A stretch of 64,000 nucleotides of DNA from Chitinophagaceae bacterium (GTDB lineage: Bacteria; Bacteroidota; Bacteroidia; Chitinophagales; Chitinophagaceae), in contig JAFKGR010000004.1 of NCBI GenBank assembly GCA_017307735.1, forward strand, positions 62,001 to 126,000, in the 5' to 3' direction. A program made the translations under genes and the position numbers. Below are positions 17,283 to 27,426 of this stretch, piece after piece (the stretch's first letter is position 1; each line of letters begins with the position of its first letter). Under the pieces are notes generated by a model, which was not told where the DNA came from, did not search any database, and saw nothing but the letters and a program-made list of their open reading frames with translations.

Positions 17283-19730
17283 ATGTGCCCAAAACACAGA
17301 TGTATAGGTAAAAATCTTTTTTTACTGATTTCGCTATTTCTTTTTGCAGGAAATATTTTTGCTCAGTCTGACTTATTAAAGGCAACTGATCTGAGCAATG
17401 TCAATATTGACAATTTCAGCGATAGCCAAATTGGTGAATTATTGAATAAAGCCAGCCAATCAGGATATTCTATTCAGGATCTCACACAGTTACTTTCGCA
17501 AAAGGGGATGCCTGCTTCACAAATAAACAAATTAAAAGAACGTGTTTCTGATTTAAGCGCTAAAAGAGGATCATTATCGGAAGAAGGCCTTGCAAATAAT
17601 GTATCGGGGAGTAACAGGTTCGACTCCACACTTGGCAAAATACCTTTAGAGAAAACGCCTGCTGATAACAGTATTTTTGGCAGTGAATTATTCTCCACCA
17701 CTTCATTGGTATTTGAACCAAATCTCAGAATACCGGCGCCTCCCGATTATGTACTTGGGCCGGACGATCAGATTGTTATAACCGTTTATGGTTATAGTGA
17801 AAAACGGTATGAGCCAACGGTAAATGAACTCGGTGAAATTTATATCCCCAATGTCGGACCTGTATTTGTAAACGGATTAACACTGGATCAGGCATCTGAA
17901 AAAATTAAAGCCAGGCTTGCGTCAACAATATATTCAGCAATTAAAAGCGGGCAGACCAAAGTGCAGGTTACTTTGGGCAAAATTCGCAGTATCAGAGTAA
18001 CTGTTATCGGGCAGGCTAAAAAACCCGGAACCTATACAGTATCTTCCCTGACAACATTATATAACATCCTTTACTTGTGTGGCGGCCCTACCGATATGGG
18101 CAGTTATCGGAAAATTGAAGTTATCCGGCGGGATGGGAAGCGCACAGCAGATTTATACGATTTTCTTGTTTATGGCAATCAAAAGGATAATATTTTATTA
18201 CAGGAAGGTGATGTGGTTTTTATACCCTATTACCTGAACAGGGTCATCATTTCCGGGAATATCAAGCGCCAGGGAAAATACGAAATGCTCCCGGGAGAAA
18301 CATTCTCCAATTTGCTGAATTATACAGGTGGGTTTACAGATATTGCTTACAGAGGGGCTGTTACGGTAAGCAGAATTACCGATTCAAACAGGATTATTGT
18401 GGATGTCCCGGCCTCCAGATTCACAAGCTTTCAAACGCAGGGGAGTGATGATTATACTGTCGGAAAACTCCAGGATGAATTTGGAAACAGGATCTATATT
18501 ACAGGTGCGGTACAAAGACCCGGACCTTATGAGTATTCATCAGGCATCACATTAAAAGACTTAATCAATAAAGCCGGAGGTCTCAAAGCTGACGCATTTA
18601 CCAAAAGAGCATTGATTTATAAATACCTTCCAAATAAACTACCGGCAATTGAGTCCGTAAATATTGACTCCGTATTGAATGGAACCAGGCCCTATAATTT
18701 ACAGAGGAATGATTCTGTCATTGTCAACTCCATCTTTGAATTTTATGATAATAATTTTGTAGAAACAGAAGGCGATTTGAGAGCGCCACAAAAAATTCAA
18801 TGGAGAAAAAACCTTTCATTGAATGATGTAATCATAGCCTCAGGAGGAATTTCAGAATCAGGGGATTCTTCCCTGATAACTATCTCAAGAAGAATTCAAA
18901 ATGTAGATGTGGGTGCTGAAGGGCACAGTGAGAGCAAAATAATCAATGTTGATCTGGCTCTGCCGGGGCAAGGCAACATCTTATTAAATCCGAATGACAT
19001 CATAATAGTCAGAAAAAAACCCGGATATATAACTCAACGAACCATTATTGTTCAGGGCGAAGTTTTACAGACCGGAAAATTTGCATTGGCGAATAGTAAT
19101 ACAAAAGTGGATGACATAATTTCCCAAACGGGTGGATTCAAATCATCGGCGGACAGCTCAACTTTAATTATCCGGAGAATCAGCAATGCAAATCTTTCAA
19201 CCCGGCAAAGAAGAGACTTATTGGAAAAGGTTCTCAACCTGAGCCAGGACAGTATTAACCGCAATCCTGATTTATTAAAAGAGTTAAATAAACAATTTGA
19301 TGTAATTACCGTAAACCTGAAAAATGCAATTTCTGATCCGGGTAGTAGTGATAATCTGATTCTGGAAAATGGAGATATTTTGACTATCCCAAGAAGTACA
19401 AATTTGATCCGGGTGAGCGGAGAGGTTTATTTCCCGACTTTAGTGCCCTACTTAAATGGCAAGAACCTGAAATATTATGTTGAACAATCGGGCAATTTTA
19501 CTCCTCAATCTCGGAAATCCAGTGCCATGGTCATTCAACCAGACGGGAGAATGAAATCAGTGAAGCATTTTCTCTTTTTCAAATCCTATCCAAAAGTGGC
19601 CCCTGAGTCAGAAATTCTGGTCCCGAGGAAATCGGACAGGAATAAAGAGAGGTTAACGGTGGGAGAGATTTCAGTTGTGTTATCTTCGCTTGCCATCATT
19701 GCCAACCTTATTTATACCATAGGTAAATAA
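17283..19730 (+). CDS. Wza-like outer-membrane polysaccharide export protein with several SLBB domains
   Basis: An 815-residue exported protein: signal peptide (about 12-28, ending IFAQ), a low-complexity helical region (35-105), the polysaccharide export domain beginning YVLGPDDQIVITVYGYSE (about 156-250), and a series of SLBB/soluble-ligand-binding beta-grasp domains, each with a G--PG-Y or G-V--PG pattern (for example IGQAKKPGTYTV, GNIKRQGKYEML, GAVQRPGPYEYS, GEVLQTGKFALA). A C-terminal helix (about 795-812) resembles the membrane-spanning end of Wza. It should form the periplasm-spanning outer-membrane pore for the polysaccharide. The length is about twice that of E. coli Wza, as is common in Bacteroidota. 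Confidence 0.92.
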   Translation: MCPKHRCIGKNLFLLISLFLFAGNIFAQSDLLKATDLSNVNIDNFSDSQIGELLNKASQSGYSIQDLTQLLSQKGMPASQINKLKERVSDLSAKRGSLSEEGLANNVSGSNRFDSTLGKIPLEKTPADNSIFGSELFSTTSLVFEPNLRIPAPPDYVLGPDDQIVITVYGYSEKRYEPTVNELGEIYIPNVGPVFVNGLTLDQASEKIKARLASTIYSAIKSGQTKVQVTLGKIRSIRVTVIGQAKKPGTYTVSSLTTLYNILYLCGGPTDMGSYRKIEVIRRDGKRTADLYDFLVYGNQKDNILLQEGDVVFIPYYLNRVIISGNIKRQGKYEMLPGETFSNLLNYTGGFTDIAYRGAVTVSRITDSNRIIVDVPASRFTSFQTQGSDDYTVGKLQDEFGNRIYITGAVQRPGPYEYSSGITLKDLINKAGGLKADAFTKRALIYKYLPNKLPAIESVNIDSVLNGTRPYNLQRNDSVIVNSIFEFYDNNFVETEGDLRAPQKIQWRKNLSLNDVIIASGGISESGDSSLITISRRIQNVDVGAEGHSESKIINVDLALPGQGNILLNPNDIIIVRKKPGYITQRTIIVQGEVLQTGKFALANSNTKVDDIISQTGGFKSSADSSTLIIRRISNANLSTRQRRDLLEKVLNLSQDSINRNPDLLKELNKQFDVITVNLKNAISDPGSSDNLILENGDILTIPRSTNLIRVSGEVYFPTLVPYLNGKNLKYYVEQSGNFTPQSRKSSAMVIQPDGRMKSVKHFLFFKSYPKVAPESEILVPRKSDRNKERLTVGEISVVLSSLAIIANLIYTIGK

Positions 19731-19740
19731 TCTGTAATTC

Positions 19741-20802
19741 ATGTCAGAAGATCCAAACGAAAAGACAGCAGTATCCGGAAGTATCCTTCCAAAAAGCGAG
19801 GAAGCCTTTATTGTATGGATAGTGAGAAACATTTTTAAAAACTGGATCATTTTTTTGCTTGCTTTTTTTGTAGCGGCTATTGCGGGTTTTTTTTATGCAG
19901 CATCAAAAACGCCCATTTACCAAAGCCATGCAACATTTGCATTGGAAGGCGAATCAAGTGGCGGGCTTAGTACTGCTGCAAGCCTGGCCAGCCAATTCGG
20001 CATCTCCCTTAATTCATCCTCAAGCCTTTTTGCGGGAGACAATGCCCTCCAGATTATGCAAAGCAGAAGATTGATTGAGGAAACTCTGCTTTCCATAGAT
20101 ACATTTGATAATAAACCAATCACACTCATAGAATATTACAGGCAGAAAATACTGGGGCTTTCAACCTCTAATAACGTTCATTTTGAACCGGGAACTCAAA
20201 GAAGTTCCTTTTCTTATATTCAGGACAGCATTCTGTACCAAACCTATCTAAACTTCAAAAATCAATTAATATCCATTAGCCGCCCCGACAATAAAGCAAG
20301 TATTTATGAATTGGCGGTCAAAACACCAAACGAAAGATTTACTAAAATATTTACAGATTCACTTATCAGCAAAACCAATCAGTTTTATACAGATATAAGC
20401 AGCAAAAAAGCTAAAAATACCCTGGATGTGCTGGAGCAAAGGGTGCAGGCAATGAAAAATAAATTTGATGTAGCTGTCGGGAGCCAGGCTACCATGGAAG
20501 ACGCTAACTTAAATACGGCTTTTGCAAAAGGAGGTGTCGGACAAACCATTCAATTGACTAATTCAAAGGTATATGGAGAAGCGTATGCTGAACTATTCAA
20601 AAATCTTGAAGTGGCAAGATTTCAATATCTCAACAGCATACCTCTTTTTCAAATAATTGATAGACCGGCATACCCACTTGAAAAAATTACCTCTGGCAAG
20701 ATCAAAACTGCGGTCATTTTTGGTGGTATCGCTGTTTTACTCACAGGATTCTTTATTTTGATAGTTGATTTCCTTAAAAAAATCAGAAATAGGCTTTCAT
20801 AA
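19741..20802 (+). CDS. Wzz-type chain-length determinant / polysaccharide co-polymerase
   Basis: A 353-residue inner-membrane protein with two flanking membrane segments (about 34-53 and 323-343) and a large periplasmic helical region, the Wzz/FepE/Etk layout. The sequence after the first segment (ASKTPIYQSHATFALEG) and the Pro-rich DRPAYPLEKITSG ahead of the second are typical. It controls polymer length or links the polymerase to the Wza-like pore, which is encoded 10 bases upstream. No cytoplasmic tyrosine-kinase domain is fused. Confidence 0.9.
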   Translation: MSEDPNEKTAVSGSILPKSEEAFIVWIVRNIFKNWIIFLLAFFVAAIAGFFYAASKTPIYQSHATFALEGESSGGLSTAASLASQFGISLNSSSSLFAGDNALQIMQSRRLIEETLLSIDTFDNKPITLIEYYRQKILGLSTSNNVHFEPGTQRSSFSYIQDSILYQTYLNFKNQLISISRPDNKASIYELAVKTPNERFTKIFTDSLISKTNQFYTDISSKKAKNTLDVLEQRVQAMKNKFDVAVGSQATMEDANLNTAFAKGGVGQTIQLTNSKVYGEAYAELFKNLEVARFQYLNSIPLFQIIDRPAYPLEKITSGKIKTAVIFGGIAVLLTGFFILIVDFLKKIRNRLS

Positions 20803-20969
20803 GGATGATTAAAATTGAACCCCGTTTTTCTAAAAATTCGGAATAGACAATTCATCATAATATTTAATTAATCCATTATTATCTTGGATTGAAAAATGGA
20901 AGTTTGGTTAATTTGAAAGTTATTTCCAACGATAAAAATCAGACTTAAATCTTTTGAAATATTTTAAAA

Positions 20970-22151
20970 ATGCAGGAGCCTCTTAAAATCGGATATTTGA
21001 TTCACACACTCGGTTATTCAGGAGCTGAGAAGTATCTGCAATTGTTATTGCCTGAACTAAAAAAATTTAATATTCAATCTCATCTTTTCATTGTAACAAG
21101 CTACAATTCAAAAGAAAAATTAAATTATTACTTTCAGCAACTCGAGCTTAATAAAATCTCCTATACAGTTTATTACAGAAGATCAAAATTTGATTTCATT
21201 AAAATTGCCAGAGAGATATCTCAATATTTGAGATCACATGAAATTAAGGTCATTCACTCGCATCTCTTTAATGCCGATCTGATTGCGGTTATAATAAAAC
21301 GTTTCTTCTATAAAGACTTGATTATTTTTTCAACTAAACATGGATACCAGGAAAAGGAAATTGTATCAGTTATGGTTGATAAGAAAAAAATAAGAAAAGA
21401 TTTATACTACAGAATATCAAAAATATTATCCAGGAATATTGATTATAGTGCCTCAGTTTCCGGCCCCCTTTCTGAATTCTACCAGAAAACAAGGTTGAGC
21501 AAAGAAAAGATGAAAGTAATACATAATGGAAGCCCGGAAATTAAATTCAGCAAAGCGGAAAGTTCAATATCCGGTAATCCAAAAATACTCACTGTGGGCA
21601 GGCTTGTAGAAATTAAAGGTCTTACCTATCTTTTCAAAGTAATCCCTACGGTCATAAAAAGTTTTAATAATGTTCAGTTTATTTTTGTGGGGAACGGTCC
21701 AATGAGGCACGAATTGGAGGAGATTGCAGCAGAATTGAAATTTTCAAACCATGTAAAATTTGTGGGATTCTCAGATCCCTCAAATTATTTGGCTACTTGT
21801 GATTTAATGGTTATTCCTTCATTGTTTGAGTCATTTGGGCTGGTTTATATTGAAGCACTGTCAGCCAAATTACCTCTAATCGCATTTGATACAGGAGGAA
21901 TTAAAGACATTGTTGACAACGGAATAAATGGAATACTTGTTCCCCTAAAAAATCATGAAATGTTGGGAAGAGCAATTATCGATCTGTTGGAATCACCTTC
22001 TACAAGAAAAAGGATTGCAGAAATGGGGTATAAAAAATACACTGAAGAGTTTACAGTGTCTAAAATGGCTCTTAATACCTATGACTGGTATCAATCAATT
22101 CTGGGCTGCCAAAAACCGGAAATAACTAAACCAGGCTCCTTATTGTCTTAA
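20970..22151 (+). CDS. Glycosyltransferase family 4
   Basis: A 393-residue GT-B enzyme that should add a sugar to the growing lipid-linked oligosaccharide at the inner face of the membrane. The N-terminal acceptor domain starts IGYLIHTLGYSGAEKYL; the C-terminal donor domain has ILTVGRLVEIKGLTYLF (about 206-222) and the EX7E-type PSLFESFGLVYIEALSAKLP (about 282-301). Retaining GT4 chemistry is expected; donor and acceptor cannot be read from sequence. It is the first glycosyltransferase of the locus, after a 167-base gap. Confidence 0.9.
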   Translation: MQEPLKIGYLIHTLGYSGAEKYLQLLLPELKKFNIQSHLFIVTSYNSKEKLNYYFQQLELNKISYTVYYRRSKFDFIKIAREISQYLRSHEIKVIHSHLFNADLIAVIIKRFFYKDLIIFSTKHGYQEKEIVSVMVDKKKIRKDLYYRISKILSRNIDYSASVSGPLSEFYQKTRLSKEKMKVIHNGSPEIKFSKAESSISGNPKILTVGRLVEIKGLTYLFKVIPTVIKSFNNVQFIFVGNGPMRHELEEIAAELKFSNHVKFVGFSDPSNYLATCDLMVIPSLFESFGLVYIEALSAKLPLIAFDTGGIKDIVDNGINGILVPLKNHEMLGRAIIDLLESPSTRKRIAEMGYKKYTEEFTVSKMALNTYDWYQSILGCQKPEITKPGSLLS

Positions 22152-22222
22152 CTTTTCTAACCTGGTAATTACACAAAATCATGAGATTCCCTATTTTAAT
22201 ATTTAAAATAAGTGAGAATAAA

Positions 22223-22230
22223 TAAATTTG
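22223..22230 (+). promoter_or_regulatory. Candidate -7 promoter element before the fdtA-like gene
   Basis: TAAATTTG matches TAnnTTTG and ends 20 bases before the ATG at 22251. No good TTG or TTTG lies at the expected distance upstream, so this is a partial match. The spacing resembles that seen before asnB and the SDR gene. Confidence 0.35.
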
Positions 22231-22250
22231 CCCAATCTCAAATTAATTAA

Positions 22251-22661
22251 ATGAAGAAGCCATATTTAATAGCATTCCCTAAAATTGGCGAAACGTTGTT
22301 AGGTTATATTTCTGTAGCAGAAAAAGAAAATTTACCCTTTGAAGTTAAAAGGATATACTGGACATATTTTACTCCGGAAAATATTATACGGGGAGGACAC
22401 GCCCATTACCAACTTGAACAGATACTCGTAGCTGTGGCCGGCAAAATTGATGTCGATATCGAAACATTGGATGGAGTACACACGCAATTTATCCTGGATT
22501 CCGCTGATAAAGGGCTATTCATTCCAAAGTTATGCTGGAGAACAATGAAATATACCCACAATGCTGTTCAGATGTGCATCGCAAGTATGGCTTATCAAGA
22601 ATCTGATTACATTCGGGATTATCAAGAATTTGCAAAGTTAGTAACCGCTGAAATGTCCTAA
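22251..22661 (+). CDS. dTDP-4-keto-6-deoxyhexose 3,4-ketoisomerase (FdtA/QdtA-like cupin)
   Basis: A 136-residue single-domain cupin. The sequence RIYWTYFTPENIIRGGHAHY, with the HAH catalytic/metal-like site near residue 50, and LFIPKLCWRTMKY followed by ESDYIRDYQEF match sugar 3,4-ketoisomerases of the FdtA/QdtA (WxcM-like) family. The enzyme moves the keto group of dTDP-4-keto-6-deoxyglucose from C4 to C3, ready for transamination by the aminotransferase encoded at 23717. FdtA (galacto product) and QdtA (gluco product) cannot be separated by eye. Confidence 0.9.
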   Translation: MKKPYLIAFPKIGETLLGYISVAEKENLPFEVKRIYWTYFTPENIIRGGHAHYQLEQILVAVAGKIDVDIETLDGVHTQFILDSADKGLFIPKLCWRTMKYTHNAVQMCIASMAYQESDYIRDYQEFAKLVTAEMS

Positions 22662-22916
22662 AACTATCCTGTCAGTCATTAGTTCTCTCTTTTCTATTCA
22701 CGACTCGGCAGAATAAAAAGATGAGACCACTATTATATATAATCGTTATTAAGGTCGAGAAATTATCAGGCACATTGCCTTTTGATTCCCAAACTCTGAC
22801 AAATAAGATCATTAACCTTTAAAGAATATATCCGGTTATCAAAAAACAAATTACCTTGATCCAAAAAAAATTGTAATCCGAACCTAATCATTATAATCAA
22901 TTTTACTTCAAATAAG

Positions 22917-23690
22917 ATGAAATTCAATAACAGAAACGTATTTATTAGTAAGAAAGCTCAGATCGGTCAAAATGTGAAAATAGGTGACAACTCATCCATC
23001 TATGATAGTGTCATTATCGGTGATAATACAATTATTTGCGACAATTGTACCATTGGAGAACCACTGCCTTCTTATTATAGTAATGAAGAAGCTTATATTA
23101 ATCCTCAAACAATCATAGGCGGTAATTCGTTGATCAGGAGTTACTCAATTATTTATGCCGGATGCCAGATCGGAGAATTTTTCTCAACAGGTCACCGGGT
23201 TAGCATTCGGGAACACTCGATTATTGGTAAACATTGCCGAATTGGTACGGTTAGCGATTTACAGGGCAATCTAAAAATAGGTGACTATTGTTGGTTGCAT
23301 AGTAATGTACACATCGGCCAGGATTCTAAAATCGGAAACTTTGTTTTCATTTATCCTTATGTTGTGTTTACTAACGATCCTACACCTCCATCGAATACCC
23401 TAAATGGACCGTCTGTAGATGATTTCTCACAGGTGGCAGTTTTCAGCATTTTACTTCCCGGAGTTAAAATCGGGAAACATTGTTTGATTGGTGCGGGAAG
23501 CATTGTGAGCAAAAACATTCCGGACTATCAGTTGACTCTTGGAAATCCGGCAAAAATTATAAAAGATGTCAGAGAAATTAAGTCCAGAGAAACCGGTACT
23601 TCTCATTATCCGTGGCCTTACAGATTCAGCCGCGGTATGCCGTGGGAAGATTCCGATTTTGATACCTGGCAAAATGACAAGCTTAGATAA
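22917..23690 (+). CDS. dTDP-3-amino-3,6-dideoxyhexose N-acetyltransferase (FdtC/QdtC-like)
   Basis: A 257-residue left-handed beta-helix acyltransferase with many hexapeptide repeats (IGQNVKIGDNSSIYDSVIIG at the start, IGKHCLIGAGSIVSKNIPDY near 190). The long C-terminal extension with YPWPYRFSRGMPWED distinguishes the QdtC/FdtC type, which acetylates the 3-amino group of dTDP-3-amino-3,6-dideoxyglucose or -galactose. It lies between the ketoisomerase and the aminotransferase genes, and the aminotransferase starts 27 bases downstream. The 255 bases before it hold nothing recognisable. Confidence 0.85.
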   Translation: MKFNNRNVFISKKAQIGQNVKIGDNSSIYDSVIIGDNTIICDNCTIGEPLPSYYSNEEAYINPQTIIGGNSLIRSYSIIYAGCQIGEFFSTGHRVSIREHSIIGKHCRIGTVSDLQGNLKIGDYCWLHSNVHIGQDSKIGNFVFIYPYVVFTNDPTPPSNTLNGPSVDDFSQVAVFSILLPGVKIGKHCLIGAGSIVSKNIPDYQLTLGNPAKIIKDVREIKSRETGTSHYPWPYRFSRGMPWEDSDFDTWQNDKLR

Positions 23691-23716
23691 ACCCTACTAT
23701 TCTTAATAATTGAAAA

Positions 23717-24820
23717 ATGCAAATCCCTTTCCTTTCCTTCGAATACCAAAATCAAATAATTAGAAAGGACATTCTGCAAACTTTCGAAGGATTCTTTGAT
23801 TCCAATTGGTATGTATTGGGCGAGCGGGTTAAGAATTTTGAAAAAGAATATGCAAATTTCAACGGAGTCAACTACTGCATAGGCGTTGGTAATGGCCTTG
23901 ATGCTTTGCATCTTTCGCTCAAGGCATTAAATATCGGGTCTGGCGATGAAGTCATTATCCCTTCAAATACATACATCGCCACCGCACTTGCGGTTTCCTA
24001 CACAGGAGCCAATCCGGTTTTTGCTGAACCCAAAATAGAAACGTATAATATCGATCCTGATAGAATTGAATCTGCCATCAATTCCAAAACCAAAGCCATC
24101 ATGCCGGTACACCTTTACGGGCAGGCCTGCGAAATGGATGCAATAATGGCTATCGCCAAAAAACATAATCTCTTTGTTGTTGAAGATAATGCCCAGGCTC
24201 ATGGGGCTGCATATAAAGGAAAACTCACAGGAAGTTTCGGTCAGGTCAATGCCACAAGTTTCTATCCGGGAAAAAATCTGGGGGCTCTGGGCGATGCTGG
24301 CGCGATTACTACAAATGATGAAAAAATCGCACAGAGAGTAATGCGGTTGCGGAATTACGGTTCGGATAAAAAATATTTCAACGAAGAGATCGGATTCAAT
24401 ACACGTCTGGATGAATGTCAGGCCGGATTCTTATCTGTCAAGCTAAAACATTTGAAAGATTGGACCAGGCAAAGGCAGCAGATTGCCCAATGGTACAATG
24501 AAGCTCTTCGTGGAACAGGAGATATCATTTTACCACAAATAGCGCCCGGCGCTACGCATGTTTATCATATTTATCTGATCCGTACCCGAAAAAGAGATGC
24601 ATTACAGTCATGGTTATCCGAAAATGGAATTGGTACTCTTATCCATTATCCGGTGCCTCCACATTTGCAAAAAGCCTATCATGATCTTGGATATAAAAAA
24701 GGAGATTTCCCGATTGCAGAAGAAATTGCAGATACCTGCCTGAGCTTACCACTCTGGCCGGGAATGAAAGAAAATGAGGTTACTTATGTAGCACAAAAGA
24801 TCAAAATCTTCTTTAAATGA
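23717..24820 (+). CDS. dTDP-3-keto-6-deoxyhexose aminotransferase (FdtB/QdtB-like)
   Basis: A 367-residue PLP-dependent enzyme of the DegT/DnrJ/EryC1 family. PLP contacts are visible: [14 protein letters not shown] near residue 55, [10 protein letters not shown] near 155, and the Schiff-base lysine in [16 protein letters not shown] (about 180-195). It aminates the C3 ketone produced by the FdtA/QdtA-like enzyme; glutamate is the usual donor. Together with RfbA, RfbB, the ketoisomerase and the acetyltransferase it completes a route to dTDP-Fuc3NAc or dTDP-Qui3NAc. Confidence 0.92.
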   Translation: MQIPFLSFEYQNQIIRKDILQTFEGFFDSNWYVLGERVKNFEKEYANFNGVNYCIGVGNGLDALHLSLKALNIGSGDEVIIPSNTYIATALAVSYTGANPVFAEPKIETYNIDPDRIESAINSKTKAIMPVHLYGQACEMDAIMAIAKKHNLFVVEDNAQAHGAAYKGKLTGSFGQVNATSFYPGKNLGALGDAGAITTNDEKIAQRVMRLRNYGSDKKYFNEEIGFNTRLDECQAGFLSVKLKHLKDWTRQRQQIAQWYNEALRGTGDIILPQIAPGATHVYHIYLIRTRKRDALQSWLSENGIGTLIHYPVPPHLQKAYHDLGYKKGDFPIAEEIADTCLSLPLWPGMKENEVTYVAQKIKIFFK

Positions 24821-24964
24821 TCTTCTTCAATCTTAGTAATATATTTTTGCCGGATTAAAATTATGAAGTCATTCGGCCACTAATTACGAAAGAATAAATA
24901 TTATGAATCCCTTCTGCATATATAGAACGAATGCTATTTTACTTTTTTTACAACTTTTCAGGAA

Positions 24965-26215
24965 GTGAATTTAATCAAAACCAGTTTCTACACTTCCATT
25001 TCAACAGGAATAACTTTCCTGAGCGGTTTTGTTATAACTAAAGTTGTCGCTGTAAAAATTGGTCCGGAAGGAATGGCATATTACGGACAGTTTGCAAATA
25101 CAACTTCATTACTTGCCACATTGGGAACCGGAGCAATTACCGTGGGGGTTACAAAGTATTTAGCTCAGTATTCAGGAAATTCATCGAAACAGCAAAGTGT
25201 TATTAACGCTGCTTTCATAATGGTTTTGACGGCATCATTAATTGTCTCCGCATTCACAATTAGCTGTTCAAGGATCCTGTCAATAGCTGCTTTTAAAACC
25301 GCAGATTTCTGGATAGTATATTTGGTTTACGGGTTTTGTATTACTGCAATTTCTCTCAATCTTATTTTTTTGGCGATCCTGAACGGACTTAAAAGAATCA
25401 AACATCTTACTATAGTCAACATCACTTCATCAATACTGGGAATGGTCTCAATGATTATTACGGCTCATTTTTGGGGATTGACCGGAGTCTTGATAAACAG
25501 TTCCATTGTAGGTGTTGTAATGATGTGTATAAATGTGATAATGTTCAGGAAACTGAATATCAGGTGGAAACTGAACTTCCATTTATTTGACAGAGCTACA
25601 GGAAAGAAGTTACTGGCATTTTCTTTAATGGCTATCGTAAGCGGCTTCGTTACGCCTGTTATGCAAATAATGGTACGAAACAGGATAATCAATACTATTT
25701 CACTTCAGGATGCCGGTTATTGGCAGGCAGTTACGCGGATTTCAGACTATTATTTGGCATTCATAACCTCTGTCCTCACTGTATATTACATGCCCCGATT
25801 GTCAGAGTTAACGGACAGAACAGATATAAAAAAAGAAATCCGTTTTGGATACAAAATGATTCTTCCGGTTGTATGTGCTTTGTCAATATCAATTTGGTTG
25901 TTGAAGGGGCTAATCATTCACATCTTGTTCACTCCCGATTTTGAAGGAATGAGAGAGCTATTTGCATTTCAATTGATTGGTGATTTTTTAAAAATGGGCA
26001 GTTGGTTGCTTTCATTTCTAATGTTAGCCAAAGCGATGACAAAGACATTCATTATTACCGAAATTTCATTCGGAGCAAGTTTTGTCATACTATCTTACGT
26101 ATTCATTAATCTCTACGGGGTTATTGGGGCCACTTATGCATTTGCTCTGAATTACCTGATTTATTGGGTTATAATGGAACTAATAGTCCGCAGATATCTG
26201 AGGGAAAAACAGTAA
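24965..26215 (+). CDS. wzx: Wzx-type O-antigen/oligosaccharide flippase
   Basis: A 416-residue polytopic membrane protein with about twelve hydrophobic segments, of the MOP (polysaccharide transport) superfamily. The start NLIKTSFYTSISTGITFLSGFVI and VAVKIGPEGMAYYGQF are like WzxE-type O-antigen translocases. It should flip undecaprenyl-linked repeat units to the periplasmic face. The start is GTG; the next in-frame ATG would lose the first membrane helix. It is the Wzx partner for one of the candidate polymerases at 43420 and 45077. Confidence 0.88.
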   Translation: MNLIKTSFYTSISTGITFLSGFVITKVVAVKIGPEGMAYYGQFANTTSLLATLGTGAITVGVTKYLAQYSGNSSKQQSVINAAFIMVLTASLIVSAFTISCSRILSIAAFKTADFWIVYLVYGFCITAISLNLIFLAILNGLKRIKHLTIVNITSSILGMVSMIITAHFWGLTGVLINSSIVGVVMMCINVIMFRKLNIRWKLNFHLFDRATGKKLLAFSLMAIVSGFVTPVMQIMVRNRIINTISLQDAGYWQAVTRISDYYLAFITSVLTVYYMPRLSELTDRTDIKKEIRFGYKMILPVVCALSISIWLLKGLIIHILFTPDFEGMRELFAFQLIGDFLKMGSWLLSFLMLAKAMTKTFIITEISFGASFVILSYVFINLYGVIGATYAFALNYLIYWVIMELIVRRYLREKQ

Positions 26216-26321
26216 TGTTTATCCGGATTGAAAAGAATTTTCTGACAAAATTTTTGAATACATAAAGATTTAAATACATTTTCAGTTTTTTACTCACAGG
26301 ATTATTGATAATTTAGATAAT

Positions 26322-27242
26322 ATGGGTCCACTTGTTACAGTAGTAGTTATCAGTTACAATTCATCAAGGTACATTTTTGAAACTTTGGAAAGCATAAAAA
26401 ATCAAACCTACGAAAATATCGAACTAATAATTTCAGACGACAGTTCAACCGATGGGACTCCGGATATATGTAAAAAATGGCTGGATGAAAATCAGTATTT
26501 TTTTTCTAAAGCCCAATTACTTACCGTTGAAAAGAACACAGGGATCAGTGCTAACTGTAACAGAGGAGCTAACGCGGCTTCCGGAGAATGGATAAAGTTT
26601 ATTGCGGCTGACGATATCCTGCTTAAGGATTGCCTTGCTTTAAATTATTTGTTTTCCTTGAAAACAAACTGTGATCTCATTTATTCAAATCTTTTTTTCT
26701 TTAATAAAGAGAAGGAATGGGTAAGTAAAAAATATATTTTTGAATATTTCAATAAATTAAATGAAACAAAAAAACTTAAGTTCTATTGCAGAACCGCTAT
26801 CTTCTTAAACCCTCCTACCTGGTTCATTAAAAATAGAGCTCTGAAAGATGCAGGGAACTTCGATGAATCATATCGACTTTTGGAAGACCAGGTATTAATC
26901 TTGAAATTTCTTGAACAAAAGAAAAATATTCAATATTTCGACGAATATACCATCAGATACAGGGTACATGGTAATTCCATAGTACAAGCCCAAGGTCATT
27001 TATTTATTGATGATCTTATAAGATCTTATAAAGTCATTCGAATGAAGTATTTAAAAAAGAGCAATATCAGGGATATTCTTTATATGGGTAATCAATGGAT
27101 CGTTTTCAAAAGACAAATGAATCCCCATAATTTATTTTTTCAATTTATATACTTGTTTAGTCCCGGAAGATACCTTTCCCTGGTAGCGCGATATATCCCT
27201 AATTCCAAGATTCTGCTCCCCTTGAAAAGATTAATAATTTAG
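26322..27242 (+). CDS. Glycosyltransferase family 2
   Basis: A 306-residue GT-A enzyme. It begins VTVVVISYNSSRYIFETLES, has the nucleotide-binding ISDDSSTDGTP (about 38-48) and the metal-binding FIAADDILL (about 92-100), and a LLEDQVLILKFL acid motif near 188. These are the normal GT2 positions. Very rich in Lys, Asn, Ile and Phe, in keeping with a low-GC acquired locus. Donor and linkage are unknown; it stands alone between the flippase and the DUF4838 gene. Confidence 0.9.
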   Translation: MGPLVTVVVISYNSSRYIFETLESIKNQTYENIELIISDDSSTDGTPDICKKWLDENQYFFSKAQLLTVEKNTGISANCNRGANAASGEWIKFIAADDILLKDCLALNYLFSLKTNCDLIYSNLFFFNKEKEWVSKKYIFEYFNKLNETKKLKFYCRTAIFLNPPTWFIKNRALKDAGNFDESYRLLEDQVLILKFLEQKKNIQYFDEYTIRYRVHGNSIVQAQGHLFIDDLIRSYKVIRMKYLKKSNIRDILYMGNQWIVFKRQMNPHNLFFQFIYLFSPGRYLSLVARYIPNSKILLPLKRLII

Positions 27243-27426
27243 GATCATCGTTTACCGTCAAAAAATTATTTTTATCCGTAAGTGGGAATCTGGTTTCACT
27301 TTTTATTCAAACCCGGGAAGAGAAAACTATGAACTTTTAGAAGTTCATTTCTTTCCCAACCCGGTTAATAATATCCATTATTTAAATTTCAATAACACAA
27401 ACCAAAAAATTCAGACCTTTAACCAA

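Noticed and set aside
27243..27426. Open frame upstream of the DUF4838 gene containing FFPNPVNN, reminiscent of a type IX secretion sorting-signal motif
   Set aside because: There is no start codon in the frame, it runs on from noncoding sequence, and a C-terminal sorting signal would be misplaced before a signal peptide.
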